Assembly: GCA_900769765.1 (NCBI GenBank)
Contig: CAAGHW010000089.1
Coordinates: forward strand, 1 to 5,819
DNA: 5,819 bases
DNA from: Bacteroidaceae bacterium
Lineage (GTDB): Bacteria; Bacteroidota; Bacteroidia; Bacteroidales; Bacteroidaceae
Reading direction: 5' to 3'
This document shows positions 1 to 5,819 of this stretch, piece after piece (the stretch's first letter is position 1; every line of letters starts with the position of its first letter). The position numbers and the translations under genes are program-made. Under the pieces are notes generated by a model. That model saw only the letters and a program-made list of their open reading frames with translations. It ran no database searches and was not told where the DNA came from.

Positions 1-566
1 CTAAACGCCGCTATCTCGGCAGTGGTAGGAGCCGCATCAAGAAGCGTCTTAATTTGCTCTGCGGTATAATCTACCTTAGTAATTGTCCAATGAGAACCAA
101 CATTTTCATTACCATTCAACCAACCGACAACATTATATCCACCATTATCACCATTGTTATCATCGTGCATGTGACCGTAGTTGTCGGAACCGTTGGTCTT
201 CAACGTATTCAGGGTTGAATTTGAAACCAACAACTGGAATTTATTTTCATTTGCCGAGTAATCATCGGTCATACCCCATGCCGTATATGACGAAGGGGCA
301 CCTTTAAGGTATTTTCCACAAGCAACATTACGCAATACATAGTAATCGCCATCTTTGGTCACATACCACTCTTGTTTCTTGTCATTAGCATCAGTTGACT
401 TAACATGTACATCGTCGATTCCATCGGCCGCCAACGAACGGTCTGCTCTGGCACTTTTGAATCTATAGATTTGACCCACCTCAAGAGAAGAGAGTTGCGC
501 CATTGTATCTGCTGCACCAAGCAACAAAAGCACTGACAACAACAGAGTTTTAAATAGTTTTTTCAT
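1..566 (-). CDS. Secreted protein with ricin-like beta-trefoil-type N-terminal region (3' end outside window)
   Basis: This frame stays open from an ATG at 564-566 to the left edge, giving 188 residues with no stop, so the protein is C-terminally truncated by the window. Residues 1-23 (MKKLFKTLLLSVLLLLGAADTMA) form a typical Sec signal peptide with likely cleavage before Q24. There is no lipobox cysteine, so it should be exported as a soluble or surface protein. Residues about 28-150 show repeated short beta-strand-like blocks: GQIYRFKSAR, YYVLRNVACGKYLKG, FQLLVSNSTLNTLK, then a G-H-M-H-D-D stretch followed by VVGWLNG and SHWTITKVD. The order 'G-x-Y-x-x-x-N/S...G-K-Y-L', then 'GHMH...VVGW', then 'HWxI' resembles ricin-type beta-trefoil regions seen in secreted Bacteroidota proteins. 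That assignment comes from motif appearance only. From residue about 167 the sequence turns helical (EQIKTLLDAAPTTAEIAAF), perhaps a linker or next domain. The catalytic or binding role is unknown. The gene diverges from metY and has its own candidate promoter. Confidence 0.85.
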   Translation of the reverse strand, partial: MKKLFKTLLLSVLLLLGAADTMAQLSSLEVGQIYRFKSARADRSLAADGIDDVHVKSTDANDKKQEWYVTKDGDYYVLRNVACGKYLKGAPSSYTAWGMTDDYSANENKFQLLVSNSTLNTLKTNGSDNYGHMHDDNNGDNGGYNVVGWLNGNENVGSHWTITKVDYTAEQIKTLLDAAPTTAEIAAF

Positions 567-603
567 AATTATTTTGTTTTATTTTTGTTCGATATTAAGC
601 GCG

Positions 604-611
604 CAAAATTA
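604..611 (-). promoter_or_regulatory. Candidate Bacteroidota -7 element for the secreted-protein gene
   Basis: Read on the minus strand this is TAATTTTG, an exact match to the Bacteroidota sigma-ABfr -7 consensus TAnnTTTG. It lies about 38 bases upstream of the ATG at 566, so transcription would start near 597-600 and give a leader of about 30 bases, A-rich and without a Shine-Dalgarno motif. I could not find a convincing -33 TTTG element at the expected distance, which lowers confidence. Confidence 0.5.
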
Positions 612-626
612 ATAAATTTTCACGAT

Positions 627-648
627 AAATATATATTTATATATATTT
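627..648. repeat. AT-only dyad symmetry in the divergent promoter region
   Basis: Two perfect 9-base arms (aaatatata and tatatattt) flank a 4-base centre. The element lies about 16 bases upstream of the candidate minus-strand -7 element, where a regulator or upstream promoter contact could sit. It is made entirely of A and T within DNA that is already extremely AT-rich, so the symmetry could be chance. Confidence 0.35.
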
Positions 649-715
649 TTAACATAAAAAAGTGCAAAAAATAAAAAAATCAATAACGCAAACACCTTTT
701 TACAACTAATAATAT

Positions 716-723
716 TATATTCG
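716..723 (+). promoter_or_regulatory. Weak candidate -7 element for metY-pgeF
   Basis: The sequence TATATTCG matches TAnnTTTG at all but one fixed position. It ends 28 bases before the metY ATG, which would give a short A-rich leader. The run ctttttac near 696-703 could act as a poor -33 region, but its spacing is shorter than usual. No riboswitch-like stem set was seen between 567 and 751. Confidence 0.3.
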
Positions 724-751
724 CAATAATTTAATAAAAAAAACAAAGACC

Positions 752-2035
752 ATGACAAAGAAACAGAATATAGGAACTATTTGCATACAGGGTGGTTGGC
801 AACCAAAGAAAGGCGAAGCACGCGTGTTGCCCATATTCCAGAGTACAACATTCAAGTATGAGACAAGCGAGCAGATGGCACGCCTCTTTGACCTTGAGGA
901 TTCAGGCTATTTCTACAGCCGTCTGCAGAACCCCACGGTAGATGCTGTGGGTGCAAAGATTGCAGCTCTCGAAGGCGGCGTCGGTGCAGTAATGACATCA
1001 TCGGGACAGGCAGCCAACTTCTATGCCATACTCAACATTTGCCAGGCAGGCGACCACTTCATCTCGGCTACCACAATTTACGGTGGCACATACAACCTTT
1101 TTGCCGTAACACTCAAGAAGATGGGCATCGAGGTTACTTTCGTTGACGCTGATGCTCCTGCCGAGGAGATAGAAAAGGCTTTCCGCCCCAACACAAAGGC
1201 TCTTTTCGGAGAGACAATCTCAAACCCCGGAGCAAATGTTCTCGACATTGAGAAATTTGCTGCCATTGCGCACAAGAACGGTGTACCCCTTATCATCGAC
1301 AACACTTTTGCAACACCAATCAACTGCCGCCCTATCGAGTGGGGTGCCGACATTGTGACACACTCTACAACAAAATACATGGACGGACATGCTGTTGCTG
1401 TTGGTGGTGCTGTTATCGACAGCGGTAATTTCGACTGGGAGTCCCAGCACGACAAGTTCACTTGCCTGACAGAGCCAGACGAGAGCTACCACGGCTTGAT
1501 ATACACAAAGAATTTTGGCAAGGCAGCATATATCACAAAGGTTGTATCGCAGGTAATGCGCGACCTTGGCGCAATGATGTCGCCACAGAATGCATTCCTC
1601 TTGAACTTGGGCTTGGAAACTCTGCACTTGCGCATGCCACGCCACTGTTCAAATGCACAGAAGGTTGCTGAATTCCTAAAGGCACACCCAAAAGTAAAAT
1701 GGGTGAACTACAGCGGTTTAGAGGGTGACAAATACCACGAACTTGCACAGAAATATACTCCTAATGGCGGTTGCGGTGTAATGGCCTTTGCTGTTGAGGG
1801 TAATAAGGAGGATGCAATACGTTTCATGGACAGCTTGAAGTTCATCGCAATAGTTACACACGTTGCCGATGCGCGTTCATGCGTTCTGCACCCCGCAAGC
1901 CATACTCACCGCCAGCTGAGCGATGCACAGCTCAAGGAGGCAGGAATCGACCCGGACTTGATACGTCTATCTGTCGGCATTGAAGATGTCGAGGATATCA
2001 TAGCTGACCTCGAACAGGCTTTGCAGGTTCTATAA
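752..2035 (+). CDS. metY: O-acetylhomoserine aminocarboxypropyltransferase (O-acetylhomoserine sulfhydrylase)
   Basis: This cytoplasmic PLP enzyme converts O-acetylhomoserine and sulfide to homocysteine and acetate, the direct sulfhydrylation route to methionine. The 427-residue length is normal for the family. The Cys/Met-metabolism PLP fold is complete: YSRLQNPT at 55-62 (phosphate contact from the partner subunit), SSGQAA at 83-88, Y110 in the position that stacks on the PLP ring, D183 in IIDNTFATP, the Schiff-base lysine K208 in HSTTKYMDGHA, and R405 in RLSVGIED for the substrate carboxylate. The insert around FDWESQHDKFTCLTEPDESYHG (227-248, quoted here only as a landmark by its F227, W229 and Y246) is typical of the O-acetylhomoserine branch rather than of cystathionine gamma-synthase or methionine gamma-lyase. 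The ATG at 752 is preceded by an A-rich leader without a Shine-Dalgarno motif, usual for Bacteroidota, and starts at the conserved family N-terminus. pgeF begins two bases after the stop, so the two are probably co-transcribed. Function is confident; in vivo preference for sulfide over other thiols is inferred. Confidence 0.95.
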   Translation: MTKKQNIGTICIQGGWQPKKGEARVLPIFQSTTFKYETSEQMARLFDLEDSGYFYSRLQNPTVDAVGAKIAALEGGVGAVMTSSGQAANFYAILNICQAGDHFISATTIYGGTYNLFAVTLKKMGIEVTFVDADAPAEEIEKAFRPNTKALFGETISNPGANVLDIEKFAAIAHKNGVPLIIDNTFATPINCRPIEWGADIVTHSTTKYMDGHAVAVGGAVIDSGNFDWESQHDKFTCLTEPDESYHGLIYTKNFGKAAYITKVVSQVMRDLGAMMSPQNAFLLNLGLETLHLRMPRHCSNAQKVAEFLKAHPKVKWVNYSGLEGDKYHELAQKYTPNGGCGVMAFAVEGNKEDAIRFMDSLKFIAIVTHVADARSCVLHPASHTHRQLSDAQLKEAGIDPDLIRLSVGIEDVEDIIADLEQALQVL

Positions 2036-2037
2036 GC

Positions 2038-2817
2038 ATGAAACTGTTAGAATACAATACAAGCGAAAACATCAGAGCCTTCTCCACTTACCGTGGAAAA
2101 GGCTCTGATAATTATGCGGAGTTCAATATAACGCATTACTGCGGTGACACCGAAGGACATGTCGCGGAATGTCGTTTGGAGCTATGCAAAGAGTTGGACA
2201 TAGAGGACAAGAGTCTTATTCTGCCAAGACAGACACATGGCAACAGGGTAATATGCATCGACAGGGAGTTTACAGAGCAAAGCAAAGAACTACAAGCCGA
2301 ACTCTTATATGGCATGGATGCCATAATAACCGACATACCACAAACATGCATTGGAGTATCGACAGCCGATTGCATCCCCATACTGCTATACGATGACACC
2401 CGAATGGTGGTTGCTGCAGTCCATGCCGGTTGGAGAGGCACTGTCGCCGACATAGCAAAGGAGTGCATTTCAACAATGCACAGCCGCTATGGTTGCCTGA
2501 CAGATGACATCAGAGCCATAATTGCACCGGGAATTTCCATTGACGCCTTTGAGGTGGGCGATGAGGTATATGCGGCATTCTCCGAAGCAGGATTTCCCAT
2601 GACAAGAATAGCAATGCGTTACCCTGCCGGGCAAGGAGAAAAATGGCATATCGACCTTTGGGAAGCCAACCGCCTGCAGATGATAGCCGCAGGGGTAAGG
2701 GCAGAAAACATCACCATTGCCGGGATATGTACCTACAACAACCACGAAGACTTCTTCTCGGCACGACGATTGGGAATAAACTCGGGCAGGATATTCAACG
2801 GAATAATGATACTATAA
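2038..2817 (+). CDS. pgeF: Peptidoglycan editing factor PgeF (laccase-domain, YfiH/DUF152 family)
   Basis: The 259-residue product is a full-length member of the multicopper-polyphenol-oxidase/YfiH family. In E. coli the family member PgeF keeps L-serine from replacing L-alanine in the peptidoglycan stem peptide. Related bacterial and animal (LACC1/FAMIN) proteins act on purine nucleosides, so the exact reaction here is open. The three metal-binding residues are present: H67 in LPRQTHGNRV, C112 in VSTADCIPIL and H129 in VVAAVHAGWRGT. The C-terminal family signature CTYNNHEDFFSARR (231-244) is also intact. There is no signal peptide, so the protein is cytoplasmic. Its ATG lies two bases after the metY stop with no Shine-Dalgarno motif in the metY tail, which suggests translational coupling or reinitiation. 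A strong terminator follows directly. Database names such as 'laccase' or 'polyphenol oxidase' are probably misleading for this protein. Confidence 0.93.
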   Translation: MKLLEYNTSENIRAFSTYRGKGSDNYAEFNITHYCGDTEGHVAECRLELCKELDIEDKSLILPRQTHGNRVICIDREFTEQSKELQAELLYGMDAIITDIPQTCIGVSTADCIPILLYDDTRMVVAAVHAGWRGTVADIAKECISTMHSRYGCLTDDIRAIIAPGISIDAFEVGDEVYAAFSEAGFPMTRIAMRYPAGQGEKWHIDLWEANRLQMIAAGVRAENITIAGICTYNNHEDFFSARRLGINSGRIFNGIMIL

Positions 2818-2820
2818 GAC

Positions 2821-2856
2821 AAATATGGCGACCAATTGGTCGCCATATTTTCGTTT
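2821..2856 (+). terminator. Intrinsic terminator of metY-pgeF, built on a perfect 30-bp palindrome
   Basis: Positions 2821-2850 equal their own reverse complement. The left half is aaatatggcgaccaa, and the RNA would fold into a 13-bp stem closed by an AATT loop, with a GGCGACC GC-rich core. The right arm runs into TTTTCGTTT, an interrupted U-tract, so termination on the plus strand is expected. It begins three bases after the pgeF stop. On the minus strand the palindrome is not followed by a T-run beyond its own AAATAT arm, so stopping the nqr transcript here would be weaker. Confidence 0.85.
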
Positions 2857-2888
2857 ATTGTAAATCTTTCTAAAAGATGAAGTTTAAG

Positions 2889-2955
2889 GCGTGCGCAACC
2901 CGAAAAACCGGAGTTTACTAAAAGTAAATGAGGCTTTTGAGGGCAAGCACAACGC
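2889..2955. repeat. Long imperfect inverted repeat in the convergent intergenic gap
   Basis: The two arms, about 31 and 33 bases, are centred on three A residues at 2920-2922. Matched blocks from centre outward are tttact/agtaaa (perfect), an AAAA/TTTT block, CCC/GGG, TGC/GCA and GCG/CGC, with mismatches and small bulges between; roughly two thirds of positions can pair. Weaker complementarity continues outward (gaagttt near 2879-2885 against the aaaattc near 2957-2963). It lies between the pgeF terminator and the nqrF stop at 2973. It could be a transcription stop for nqr, or a dispersed intergenic repeat or MITE remnant. The dispersed-repeat reading rests on a sense of having seen similar intergenic sequence in other Bacteroidales and is not verified. 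Confidence 0.45.
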
Positions 2956-2972
2956 AAAAATTCGCTTTTATT

Positions 2973-4241
2973 TTAACCTCCGAAGTTATCGTACATAATA
3001 GACTTCTCTTCAACACCAAGGTCGGTAAGCATGTTGACAACAGCCTTTGACATTGGACCAGGACCACACATGTAGTACTCGATATCCTCAGGAGCCTCAT
3101 GATCCTTAAGATATGTCTCGTAAATAACCTGGTGTACAAAACCTGCGGTATATTTAACGCCAGCAGCGTCGGCTGCAGGATCCGGACGGTCGAGAGCCAA
3201 GTGGAATGTAAAGTTGGGGAATTCCTTTTCGAGCTGCAAGAAGTCCTCGAGATAGAACACCTCGTTCAATGCACGCGCACCATAGAAATATGTCATTACG
3301 CGGTCTGTTGTCTTGAGGGTCTTTGTCATGTGCATAATCTGAGCACGTAGAGGAGCCATACCGGCACCACCACCTACCCACATCATCTCTTTCTTAGAAT
3401 CGAAGATCGGGTGGAAGTCACCATAAGGACCACTCATGATAACCTTATCACCTGGTTTCAATGTAAAGATATATGATGATGCGATACCGCAAGGTACATC
3501 CATGAAACCTGAACGGTCGGCCTTGAAAGGAGGTGTTGCAATACGTACTGTAAGCATGATGCGGTCACCCTCGGCAGGATAGTTGGCCATAGAGTAGGCA
3601 CGGATTGTCTCCTCTGTGTTCTTGCACTTGAGACCGAGCAGACCGAACTTCTCCCATGCAGGCAGATACTCGTCACCGATAAGTGCCTTGTCGATATCCT
3701 TGTCATAAGTCATATCGTATGCAGGAATCTTGATCTGTGCGTATGAACCTGGAACGAAGTCCATGTGCTCACCCGGAGGCAATGCAACAATAAACTCCTT
3801 GATGAAGGTTGCAACATTCTTGTTGGAGATAACCTCGCATTCCCACTCCTTGACGCCCATAACAGACTCGGGAACCTTGATTTCCATATCGTTCTTACAC
3901 TTAACCTGGCAACCCAAACGCCAATGAGCCTGCTGCTCCTTGCGTGTAAAGTGGCTTGTTTCTGAAGGCAGGATCTCGCCACCACCCTCTGTTACCTGAA
4001 GCTTGCACTGACCACATGAGCCCTTACCGCCACAAGCCGAAGGCAAGAAGATACCGTTCTCGGCAAGTGTACCCAGAAGAGCACCACCGGCAGCAACCTC
4101 AACCTCTTTTTCTCCATTAATCTTAACCTTGATATTTCCACCTGGCAACAAGAAACGCTTTGCCAACAGAAGGATAATAACCAACAAAAGGATTATTACA
4201 AGGAAGACACCTATACTTGCTAAAATCAACTGTGTATTCAT
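2973..4241 (-). CDS. nqrF: Na+-translocating NADH:quinone reductase subunit F
   Basis: NqrF is the NADH-oxidising entry subunit of the sodium-pumping complex, anchored in the inner membrane with its soluble part in the cytoplasm. The 422-residue length is near the usual value of just over 400. Residues 4-27 form one N-terminal membrane helix. A plant-type ferredoxin domain follows (about 35-128), with 2Fe-2S ligands C70, C76, C79 and C111 in ACGGKGSCGQC and LGCQ. The FAD domain carries R214-A-Y216-S217 (RAYSMAN). The NADH domain carries GGGAGMAPLRAQ (290-301) and MCGPGPM (391-397). The protein ends in YDNFGG, the family's typical C-terminal tail. The ATG at 4241 sits 12 bases after the nqrE stop and is the only start that keeps the membrane anchor. 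It is the last gene of the visible nqr series, and its stop faces pgeF across a 155-bp gap. Confidence 0.97.
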   Translation of the reverse strand: MNTQLILASIGVFLVIILLLVIILLLAKRFLLPGGNIKVKINGEKEVEVAAGGALLGTLAENGIFLPSACGGKGSCGQCKLQVTEGGGEILPSETSHFTRKEQQAHWRLGCQVKCKNDMEIKVPESVMGVKEWECEVISNKNVATFIKEFIVALPPGEHMDFVPGSYAQIKIPAYDMTYDKDIDKALIGDEYLPAWEKFGLLGLKCKNTEETIRAYSMANYPAEGDRIMLTVRIATPPFKADRSGFMDVPCGIASSYIFTLKPGDKVIMSGPYGDFHPIFDSKKEMMWVGGGAGMAPLRAQIMHMTKTLKTTDRVMTYFYGARALNEVFYLEDFLQLEKEFPNFTFHLALDRPDPAADAAGVKYTAGFVHQVIYETYLKDHEAPEDIEYYMCGPGPMSKAVVNMLTDLGVEEKSIMYDNFGG

Positions 4242-4253
4242 ATCCTTACATTA

Positions 4254-4877
4254 TTACATTTTAATACCTGAGAAGCACATGAACGCCATAGCCATAAGAC
4301 CTACAGTGATAAAGGCTATACCAAGACCACGCAAAGGCTTTGGAACGTTGCAATACTCCATTTTCTCACGGATTGCTGCAAACAACACGATAGCGACCAT
4401 CCAGCCGAAGCCTGAACCGATAGCGAATGCTATTGAATCGGCAAAACATGTGATAGCCTGTGAATTGTCGGCAGGAAGACCTATTCTCTGCTGCATGAAG
4501 AGTGAACCACCCATGATGGCACAGTTCACGGCAATAAGAGGAAGGAAGATACCCAACTGGTTATAGAGTGCAGGAGCAAAACGCTCTACAATCATCTCAA
4601 CGAGCTGAACGATACCTGCGATAACCGCAATGAAAAGGATGAACGCAAGGAATGTCAGGTCAACACCCAGAATACCGTCTGCAGCAAGAACCTTTGTCTG
4701 CAACAGATAGTTTACGGGGAGAGTGATAACCTGTACGAATATAACGGCAACACCCAATCCGATAGCTGTCTTTACACTTTTAGATACAGCCAGGTATGAA
4801 CACATACCAAGGAAGAAGGCAAATACCATATTGTCCACGAAAACCGAACGGACAAGCAAACTAATGAAATGTTCCAT
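4254..4877 (-). CDS. nqrE: Na+-translocating NADH:quinone reductase subunit E
   Basis: This is an integral membrane subunit of the complex, homologous to NqrD and to RnfA. The 207 residues form six likely membrane helices, at about 9-31, 36-55, 72-93, 104-126, 141-168 and 181-203. C26 (FFLGMCSYLAVSK) and C119 (AVNCAIMGGSLFM) match the two half-helix cysteines that in Vibrio NqrE help hold the iron centre lying between NqrD and NqrE in the membrane. The motif NCAIMGG is the mirror of NCILMG in NqrD, as expected from their duplication and opposite membrane orientation. The ATG at 4877 lies 27 bases after the nqrD stop, in an AT-rich leader without a clear Shine-Dalgarno motif. Presence next to nqrF, rather than rnfB or rnfC, settles Nqr over Rnf. 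Confidence 0.96.
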   Translation of the reverse strand: MEHFISLLVRSVFVDNMVFAFFLGMCSYLAVSKSVKTAIGLGVAVIFVQVITLPVNYLLQTKVLAADGILGVDLTFLAFILFIAVIAGIVQLVEMIVERFAPALYNQLGIFLPLIAVNCAIMGGSLFMQQRIGLPADNSQAITCFADSIAFAIGSGFGWMVAIVLFAAIREKMEYCNVPKPLRGLGIAFITVGLMAMAFMCFSGIKM

Positions 4878-4904
4878 AATTATTATTCTTTACCGTATCT
4901 AAAA

Positions 4905-5534
4905 TTATTTTTCCTGTAAACTCTTGTCTTTTGCTCTCTGGAACCACACGATGCATGCAATAAGAATGAATGCAGCAGGTGTCATGAGCATCATACCGTT
5001 GTTCAGATAACCGGCATCATAAGCGCACTGAGGTATAATCTGGATACCGAGAAGCGCACCTGTACCGAACAATTCACGGAAGAATGCAACGATAACCAGA
5101 ATCATGGCATAACCAACACCGTTGCCGATACCGTCGAGGAACGAAGGCCAAGGCTTGTTCTGCATTGCAAATGCCTCGAGACGTCCCATAAGGATACAGT
5201 TGGTGATGATAAGACCGATATAAACCGAAAGCTGAACGCTCACGTCGTATGCGAAAGCTTTAAGAACCTCACTTACCAATGTTACCAATGTAGCGACAAC
5301 AACAAGCTGTATGATGATACGGATACGCATTGGAATGGTGTTGCGGATAAGAGAGATGATAACGTTTGCCATTGCCACAATAATGGTCACAGAAAGACCC
5401 ATTACGATAGCAGGCTCCAATTTGCTTGTAACAGCCAATGCCGAACAGATACCGAGCACCTGGACCGTTACAGGATTTTCCTTAAACAGAGGAGTGTTGA
5501 GCGCCTCTTTATTTTTCTTAGAAAAAAGTCCCAT
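4905..5534 (-). CDS. nqrD: Na+-translocating NADH:quinone reductase subunit D
   Basis: This integral membrane subunit is homologous to NqrE and RnfE. The 209-residue length is typical. A short charged cytoplasmic-type head (MGLFSKKNKEALNTPLFKEN) leads into about six membrane helices, near 22-36, 41-62, 71-92, 100-118, 134-156 and 181-199. C30 (VLGICSALAVTS) and C113 (TNCILMGRLEAFA) are the expected ligands for the intramembrane iron centre shared with NqrE. The charged tail AKDKSLQEK ends the protein. The ATG at 5534 has a good Shine-Dalgarno motif eight bases upstream and lies 18 bases after the nqrC stop, consistent with an operon. Confidence 0.96.
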   Translation of the reverse strand: MGLFSKKNKEALNTPLFKENPVTVQVLGICSALAVTSKLEPAIVMGLSVTIIVAMANVIISLIRNTIPMRIRIIIQLVVVATLVTLVSEVLKAFAYDVSVQLSVYIGLIITNCILMGRLEAFAMQNKPWPSFLDGIGNGVGYAMILVIVAFFRELFGTGALLGIQIIPQCAYDAGYLNNGMMLMTPAAFILIACIVWFQRAKDKSLQEK

Positions 5535-5542
5535 TTTTTATT

Positions 5543-5547
5543 CCTCC
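5543..5547 (-). promoter_or_regulatory. Shine-Dalgarno motif of nqrD
   Basis: On the minus strand this reads GGAGG, eight bases before the nqrD ATG. It supports that start. It is notable because the other gene starts in this window lack a well-spaced motif: metY, pgeF, nqrE and the secreted-protein gene have none, and nqrF has only AAGGA placed too close to its ATG. Confidence 0.7.
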
Positions 5548-5552
5548 ATTAT

Positions 5553-5819
5553 TTATTTTGATTCAACATTTGCATTTGACATAAGATATGCCTTGTAAGG
5601 AGCAATCTTACTTTTAAGCATGACGTCAACACCATTGCAAGTAATTGTAGCACCTGAAACAGCATTTACCTCAACTGCGTCGTTCTGCACTTTCTTTACT
5701 ACAGAAAGAGCAACTTCACCGTCCTTTATTACCTCTTTGCCTGGGAAACGACTCTGGAACTTGTCGCTTGCAATCTCGGCACCAAGACCTGGTGTTTCAC
5801 CTGCGTGTGAGAAGTAAAC
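5553..5819 (-). CDS. nqrC: Na+-translocating NADH:quinone reductase subunit C, C-terminal part (5' end outside window)
   Basis: The frame is open from the right edge to a TAA at 5553-5555 and gives the last 88 residues; the N-terminal anchor and start lie beyond the window. The visible part is an FMN-binding domain. HAGETPGLGAEI lies near its beginning, the family block that precedes the flavin site. SGATITCNGV carries the flavinylation motif, whose SGAT threonine is the FMN-phosphoester attachment residue in characterised NqrC proteins. The tail is MLKSKIAPYKAYLMSNANVESK, given here by its landmarks Y-K-A-Y-L. In the complex this domain faces the periplasm and passes electrons towards quinone. 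Covalent FMN attachment by ApbE (flavin transferase) would be required; apbE is not in the window. Confidence 0.93.
   Translation of the reverse strand, partial: VYFSHAGETPGLGAEIASDKFQSRFPGKEVIKDGEVALSVVKKVQNDAVEVNAVSGATITCNGVDVMLKSKIAPYKAYLMSNANVESK

Noticed and set aside
83..307. Plus-strand 74-residue His/Tyr-rich open frame
   Set aside because: It lies antisense inside the secreted-protein gene. Its His/Tyr richness comes from reading the reverse of Asn/Asp/Gly codons, and it has no start signal or family resemblance.
567..751. Riboswitch (SAM or similar) upstream of metY
   Set aside because: A methionine gene makes this plausible, but the region is almost all A and T and shows no GC-containing stems or conserved core that could form a known SAM aptamer.
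1078..1645. Two minus-strand open frames of 127 and 141 residues opposite metY
   Set aside because: They are frame shadows of a strongly conserved enzyme gene. Their Cys/Val/Ser-rich composition is unlike a real protein and no promoter or leader is apparent.
2038..2817. Annotation as a copper laccase or polyphenol oxidase
   Set aside because: The protein belongs to the YfiH family, which lacks the cupredoxin domains and four-copper motifs of true laccases. The peptidoglycan-editing name is better supported by family knowledge.
2733..2957. Minus-strand 74-residue frame crossing the pgeF end, terminator and inverted repeat
   Set aside because: It overlaps the 3' end of pgeF and runs through a terminator hairpin and a repeat. 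It has no recognisable domain, so it is better explained as a spurious frame created by the repeat.
2928..3050. Plus-strand 40-residue frame starting in the inverted repeat
   Set aside because: It enters the antisense of nqrF after 17 codons and has no leader. It is noted only because its first residues may mark a repeated element.
4254..5534. Assignment of the two membrane genes as rnfA and rnfE instead of nqrE and nqrD
   Set aside because: The families are homologous, but the order nqrC-D-E-F and the NADH-oxidising, FAD- and 2Fe-2S-containing NqrF downstream are specific to Na+-NQR.
5311..5598. Plus-strand 95-residue frame opposite nqrD
   Set aside because: It is antisense to conserved nqrD codons, crosses the nqrD-nqrC junction and has Met/Ile/Arg-rich composition typical of a shadow of a membrane protein gene.

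Overview
The window looks like chromosomal DNA from a member of the Bacteroidota, probably order Bacteroidales (Bacteroides/Prevotella-like). The signs are very AT-rich intergenic DNA around moderately GC coding sequence, A-rich leaders mostly without a Shine-Dalgarno sequence, a -7 element of the Bacteroidota type (TAnnTTTG), and Na+-NQR genes with close Bacteroidota character. This placement is inferred from pattern recognition; no search was run.

Layout: (1) Positions 1-566, minus strand, hold the N-terminal 188 residues of a secreted protein with a signal peptide and a ricin-like beta-trefoil-type region; the rest lies beyond the left edge. (2) Positions 567-751 are a divergent, AT-rich promoter region. 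(3) Positions 752-2817, plus strand, hold a two-gene unit: metY (O-acetylhomoserine sulfhydrylase, homocysteine synthesis) and, two bases after its stop codon, pgeF (laccase-domain/YfiH family, peptidoglycan editing factor). It closes with a perfect 30-bp palindromic terminator. (4) Positions 2857-2972 are the convergent intergenic gap and contain a long imperfect inverted repeat that resembles a dispersed repeat. (5) Positions 2973-5819, minus strand, hold the distal part of an nqr operon in the order nqrC (3' part only), nqrD, nqrE, nqrF. These encode subunits of the sodium-pumping NADH:quinone oxidoreductase.

The nqr genes form one respiratory complex. NqrC carries a covalent FMN, NqrD and NqrE hold the intramembrane iron centre, and NqrF takes electrons from NADH through FAD and a 2Fe-2S cluster; key residues of each are visible. 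metY and pgeF are probably co-transcribed, but no established pathway connects them. I see no phage, CRISPR, toxin-antitoxin or clear mobile element genes. The window is mostly ordinary core metabolism. The least explained pieces are the intergenic inverted repeat and the truncated secreted protein.
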